Below are positions 6,124 through 8,032 of a stretch of 8,032 nucleotides of DNA, piece after piece (within the stretch, counting starts at the first letter, position 1; every line of letters begins with the position of its first letter). The DNA comes from an uncultured Collinsella sp. (lineage in GTDB: Bacteria; Actinomycetota; Coriobacteriia; Coriobacteriales; Coriobacteriaceae). The notes under the pieces are model-generated. The model had not been told where the DNA came from. It did not search any database and saw nothing but the letters and a program-made list of their open reading frames with translations. The position numbers and the translations under genes were made by a program. The stretch is taken from assembly GCA_902490325.1 (NCBI GenBank), contig CABUDJ010000077.1, forward strand, positions 1-8,032. The letters are read 5' to 3'.

Positions 6124-7428
6124 TTAGGCGCGCTCGGCACGCGCAAGCTCGGCAGCGACGAGCTTAACGGCCAGCACCAGCACATCGAGCGCGGCCTCCA
6201 GGTCCTCGACCGTGGGATAGCTCGGCGCGATGCGGATGTTGGTGTCGCGCGGGTCCTTGCCATAGGGCCAGGTAGCACCGGCCGGCGTGAGCTTGACGCC
6301 CAGGTCGGCGCAAAGCGCGGCGACCTTCTGGGCCGAGCCCTCGGGACCATCGAAGCTTACAAAGTAGCCGCCGCGGGGGTGCGTCCAGGTGGCGCAGCCC
6401 GTGTCGCCCAAGCCCTCGGTGAGCTTGCGCTCGACTGCCTCAAAGCGCGGACGCAGGAACTCGGCATGCTTTTTCATGTGCTTCTTGACCGCCTCGATGG
6501 TGGGAAGGAAGCGCACGTGACGCAGCTGGTTGAGCTTGTCGGCGCTAATAAGACCAGCCTTCAGGCGCTTGGAGAACTCGGCGATGACCGCGGGGCTCGC
6601 ACCGATAAAGCCGATGCCGGCACCCGGGAAGGTGATCTTGGACGTCGAGGCAAAGGCCACCACGCGGTCCTCGGTGCCCGCCGCGCGGGCAAGATCGAAG
6701 ATGTTGGCGAGCTCGTCGGTCTCGTCGTACAGGTCGTGCACGCAGTAGGCGTTGTCCCAGAAGATGCGGAAATCGGGCGCGGCCGTGGGCATCTCGACCA
6801 GGCGACGCACGGTGTCCTCGCTAAAGGTGATGCCCGTGGGGTTGGAATACTTGGGCACGCACCAGATGCCCTTGATGGAGTCGTCGGTGGCAACCAGGCG
6901 CTCAACCTCGGCCATGTCGGGGCCGTTGTCGGTCATCGCGACGGGGACGTTCTCGATGCCCAAGTCGGCGGTGATGCCAAAGTGGCGATCGTAGCCGGGA
7001 ACGGGGCACAGGAACTTGACCTTCTTGCCGTCGTGCGCGGCCTCGTAGGCGTCCCAGGGCTCGCTGCCGCACGAGCCACAGCGCCAGAACATGCCGGCGA
7101 TGTCATGCTCGATCAAAAGGCTCGACGAACCCAGCACGAGCGTCTGCTCGGCGGGGCAGCCCAGGAACTCCCCTGCCAACTTGCGTGCCGAAGGAATACC
7201 CTCGAAGCAGCCGTAGTTGGAGCAGTCGACGCTGCCGTCGTGCAGATCGGCATCGGCGTTGAGGATATCGAGCATGGGGCGCGAGATGTCCACCTGGGAG
7301 GGCGACGGCTTGCCGCGGGCCATATCGAGCGCCAGGCCCTTGGCCTTGACCTCGGCGACCTCGGCTTTGAGCGCCTCGATGGCGGCATCGAGTTCGGTGG
7401 TTTCCATCTTCTGGTAGATCGTCTGCAT
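6124..7428 (-). CDS. PLP-dependent aspartate aminotransferase, class Ib-gamma (MocR-like aminotransferase family)
   Basis: The likely reaction is transfer of the amino group between aspartate and 2-oxoglutarate, in the cytoplasm. The 434-residue protein matches from memory the landmarks of Corynebacterium glutamicum AspT: LDMARGKPS (34-42), CPVPGYDRHF (141-150), SNPTG (195-199), WDNAY (224-228, Asp225 and Tyr228 contacting the cofactor), STSKIT with the PLP Lys264, NQLRHVRF (300-307) and NIRIAPS with the carboxylate-binding Arg399. ATG at 7428 has AAAGG eight bases upstream. Met8 is a possible alternative start with a weaker site. A CGSC pair (117-120) and several other cysteines look unusual for the family. 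Substrate is inferred from the family. Another amino acid donor cannot be ruled out. Confidence 0.9.
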   Translation of the reverse strand: MQTIYQKMETTELDAAIEALKAEVAEVKAKGLALDMARGKPSPSQVDISRPMLDILNADADLHDGSVDCSNYGCFEGIPSARKLAGEFLGCPAEQTLVLGSSSLLIEHDIAGMFWRCGSCGSEPWDAYEAAHDGKKVKFLCPVPGYDRHFGITADLGIENVPVAMTDNGPDMAEVERLVATDDSIKGIWCVPKYSNPTGITFSEDTVRRLVEMPTAAPDFRIFWDNAYCVHDLYDETDELANIFDLARAAGTEDRVVAFASTSKITFPGAGIGFIGASPAVIAEFSKRLKAGLISADKLNQLRHVRFLPTIEAVKKHMKKHAEFLRPRFEAVERKLTEGLGDTGCATWTHPRGGYFVSFDGPEGSAQKVAALCADLGVKLTPAGATWPYGKDPRDTNIRIAPSYPTVEDLEAALDVLVLAVKLVAAELARAERA

Positions 7429-7469
7429 GGGTGCGACCTTTCGCGAAGCGGTACGTTGCAGTTCGTCTA

Positions 7470-7475
7470 AGTATA
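7470..7475 (-). promoter_or_regulatory. Candidate -10 box for the aminotransferase-STAS unit
   Basis: TATACT on the minus strand lies about 42 bases before the aminotransferase ATG, in the context CTATACTT shared with the tatA promoter. It sits inside a short inverted repeat, GTCTA-AGTA-TAGAC (7465-7478). No convincing -35 is seen 16-18 bases upstream. Confidence 0.4.
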
Positions 7476-7566
7476 GACCGCCACCGCCGCAACGGTATGA
7501 AGCCGTGATAGATTAAGTTCATCGCAATGAATTACGAATCGCCGCGCATGCCGGCGTGGGGCGCCC

Positions 7567-7573
7567 AAGGAGG
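7567..7573 (+). promoter_or_regulatory. Ribosome binding site fixing the start of the 84-residue protein
   Basis: AAGGAGG is an almost perfect anti-16S match, four bases before the ATG at 7578. An in-frame ATG at 7527 has no such site, so 7578 is the better start. Confidence 0.75.
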
Positions 7574-7577
7574 CACT

Positions 7578-7832
7578 ATGGAGTACGGATCGTTTCAGGC
7601 CGAGGAATTCGGCGACCTGCAGCGCCTGATCGACGGGCTGTTTTACGATCGCCACGCCATCGACCGCCTGGACCTGATCGTGCAGGCCGAGATCTTGGAC
7701 CTGGCGCCCGATCTCATGGAAATCGTCAACCTGCTACCGCCCGGCTATTACGACCGCCAGTCACTTTGCGACCAGCTCAACTCCGCCTTGGCCGCCCACG
7801 GCTGGGGCGCCGTCTACGGAACCGTGGAATAA
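7578..7832 (+). CDS. Hypothetical 84-residue protein
   Basis: I do not recognise this family. The protein is acidic and leucine-rich and appears all-helical. A helix around FGDLQRLIDGLFYDR leads into HAIDRLDLIVQAEIL and PDLMEIVNLLP, followed by PPGYYDRQSLCDQLNSAL and a small hydrophobic end (GWGAVYGTVE). There is no signal peptide, membrane segment or metal motif, and it has one cysteine. The YYDRQSLCDQLNSALAAHGW segment could be a small helix-turn-helix-like or protein-interaction element, but that is speculation. Coding is supported by the strong SD, GC-ending codons and a terminator-like hairpin right after the stop. It is transcribed divergently from the aminotransferase gene. Confidence 0.8.
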   Translation: MEYGSFQAEEFGDLQRLIDGLFYDRHAIDRLDLIVQAEILDLAPDLMEIVNLLPPGYYDRQSLCDQLNSALAAHGWGAVYGTVE

Positions 7833-7884
7833 GCCTCGAGGCCGGCGATTTGGCCCGCTTCCCGATCTTGGCGAGGCTTGTTTT
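7828..7884 (+). terminator. Terminator-like hairpin after the 84-residue protein gene
   Basis: AAGCCTCG (7831-7838) pairs with CGAGGCTT (7872-7879). Further A-T and G-T pairs lie outside, and an inner GGCC/GGCC pairing falls within the large loop. The 3' arm runs into TTGTTTTA, a T-rich tail expected of a Rho-independent terminator. The first stem bases overlap the stop codon. The large 33-base loop makes it less than ideal. Confidence 0.5.
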
Positions 7885-8000
7885 AGGGCTTGTGGCCAAA
7901 AAAGGGCAAATATGAGTACTGTTACCTTTTTAGTAGCAGCGATTCTTGGTCGAAATCGGCAAAACTCGACTTGAAACGGTAGCGCGCAGAGATGTGGTGT
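7885..8000. other. AT-richer non-coding stretch between two hairpins
   Basis: This interval of about 115 bases is visibly less GC-rich than the genes, with AAAAAAGGGCAAATATG and CCTTTTTAGTAG runs. It contains GTCGA…TCGAC (7949-7953/7966-7970) and CGATT…AATCG (7940-7944/7954-7958) as alternative short stems. A 20-codon frame starts at ATG 7912 but has only a poor SD. It may be a small RNA, a dispersed intergenic element or a leader. Nothing in the sequence decides between these. Confidence 0.35.
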
Positions 8001-8032
8001 AAGAGGCGGGGCATGCCCCGCCTCTTCTCTTT
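8001..8032 (+). terminator. Rho-independent terminator, perfect 26-bp palindrome
   Basis: AAGAGGCGGGGCA (8001-8013) is followed directly by its exact reverse complement (8014-8026), giving a GC-rich stem with a CATG turn. A pyrimidine/T tail, CTCTTT, follows to the window edge. On the minus strand the stem would be followed by ACACC, so the plus direction is favoured. It would end either read-through from the 84-residue protein gene or a separate short transcript from 7885-8000. Confidence 0.8.

Noticed and set aside
5725..7470. Plus-strand open frame of 581 codons
   Set aside because: It is antisense to both the STAS and aminotransferase genes, which have complete motifs and SD sites.
7527..7577. 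In-frame ATG at 7527 as the start of the small plus-strand protein
   Set aside because: It has no SD upstream, whereas the ATG at 7578 follows AAGGAGG.
7556..7915. Plus-strand open frame of 119 codons overlapping the 84-residue protein
   Set aside because: It is frame-shifted relative to the gene with the strong SD, very Arg/Pro-rich, and runs through the terminator-like hairpin.
7912..7974. 20-codon frame starting ATGAGTACT
   Set aside because: It is very short with only a weak AAAGGG upstream. It is possible as a leader peptide, but unsupported.

Overview
The window is a high-GC bacterial chromosomal segment. The codon bias is strongly GC-ending, Shine-Dalgarno (SD) sites are AGGAG-type, the TatA/TatC proteins are actinobacterial in look, and the aspartate aminotransferase is of the Corynebacterium type. 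Together with the gene order this suggests an anaerobic actinobacterium of the Coriobacteriia, probably close to Collinsella. That placement is an inference and was not tested by any search.

Layout: (1) bases 1-320 hold the 3' end of an unrecognised, very acidic plus-strand gene. (2) Bases 321-483 are a convergent intergenic region packed with structure: a perfect 17-bp inverted repeat, a GC-rich hairpin and a 12-bp tandem duplication. (3) Bases 484-5604 carry five closely packed minus-strand genes, transcribed right to left as tatA, tatC, hypA, hypB, topA. tatA and tatC overlap by one base (TAATG), hypA starts 6 bases after tatC with its SD running into the tatC stop, and the other two gaps are about 55 bases, so one operon is likely. 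(4) Bases 5605-5757 hold a candidate promoter for this operon, overlapped by a strong inverted repeat. (5) Bases 5758-7428 hold two more minus-strand genes: a class Ib-gamma/MocR-like aspartate aminotransferase followed by a small STAS-domain anti-sigma factor antagonist. (6) Bases 7429-7577 are a divergent promoter region. (7) A small plus-strand gene of unknown function lies at 7578-7832, followed by two terminator-like hairpins with an AT-richer stretch of about 115 bases between them.

How the genes fit together: HypA and HypB form the nickel-insertion pair for [NiFe] hydrogenase maturation, and the Tat translocase exports proteins that fold and acquire cofactors in the cytoplasm, which include many hydrogenases. 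Sharing one operon fits coupled maturation and export of a metalloenzyme, though no hydrogenase structural gene is present here. The last gene is a type IA DNA topoisomerase with archaeal-type active-site sequence, four cysteine clusters and a lysine/threonine/alanine tail. The STAS protein points to partner-switching regulation, but its kinase and sigma factor are not in the window.

I see no tRNA, rRNA, CRISPR array, insertion sequence or phage gene. Most of the window is ordinary housekeeping. The most open items are the intergenic elements at the two ends, the inverted repeat at the tatA promoter, the unknown 84-residue protein and the tail-extended TatA and topoisomerase.
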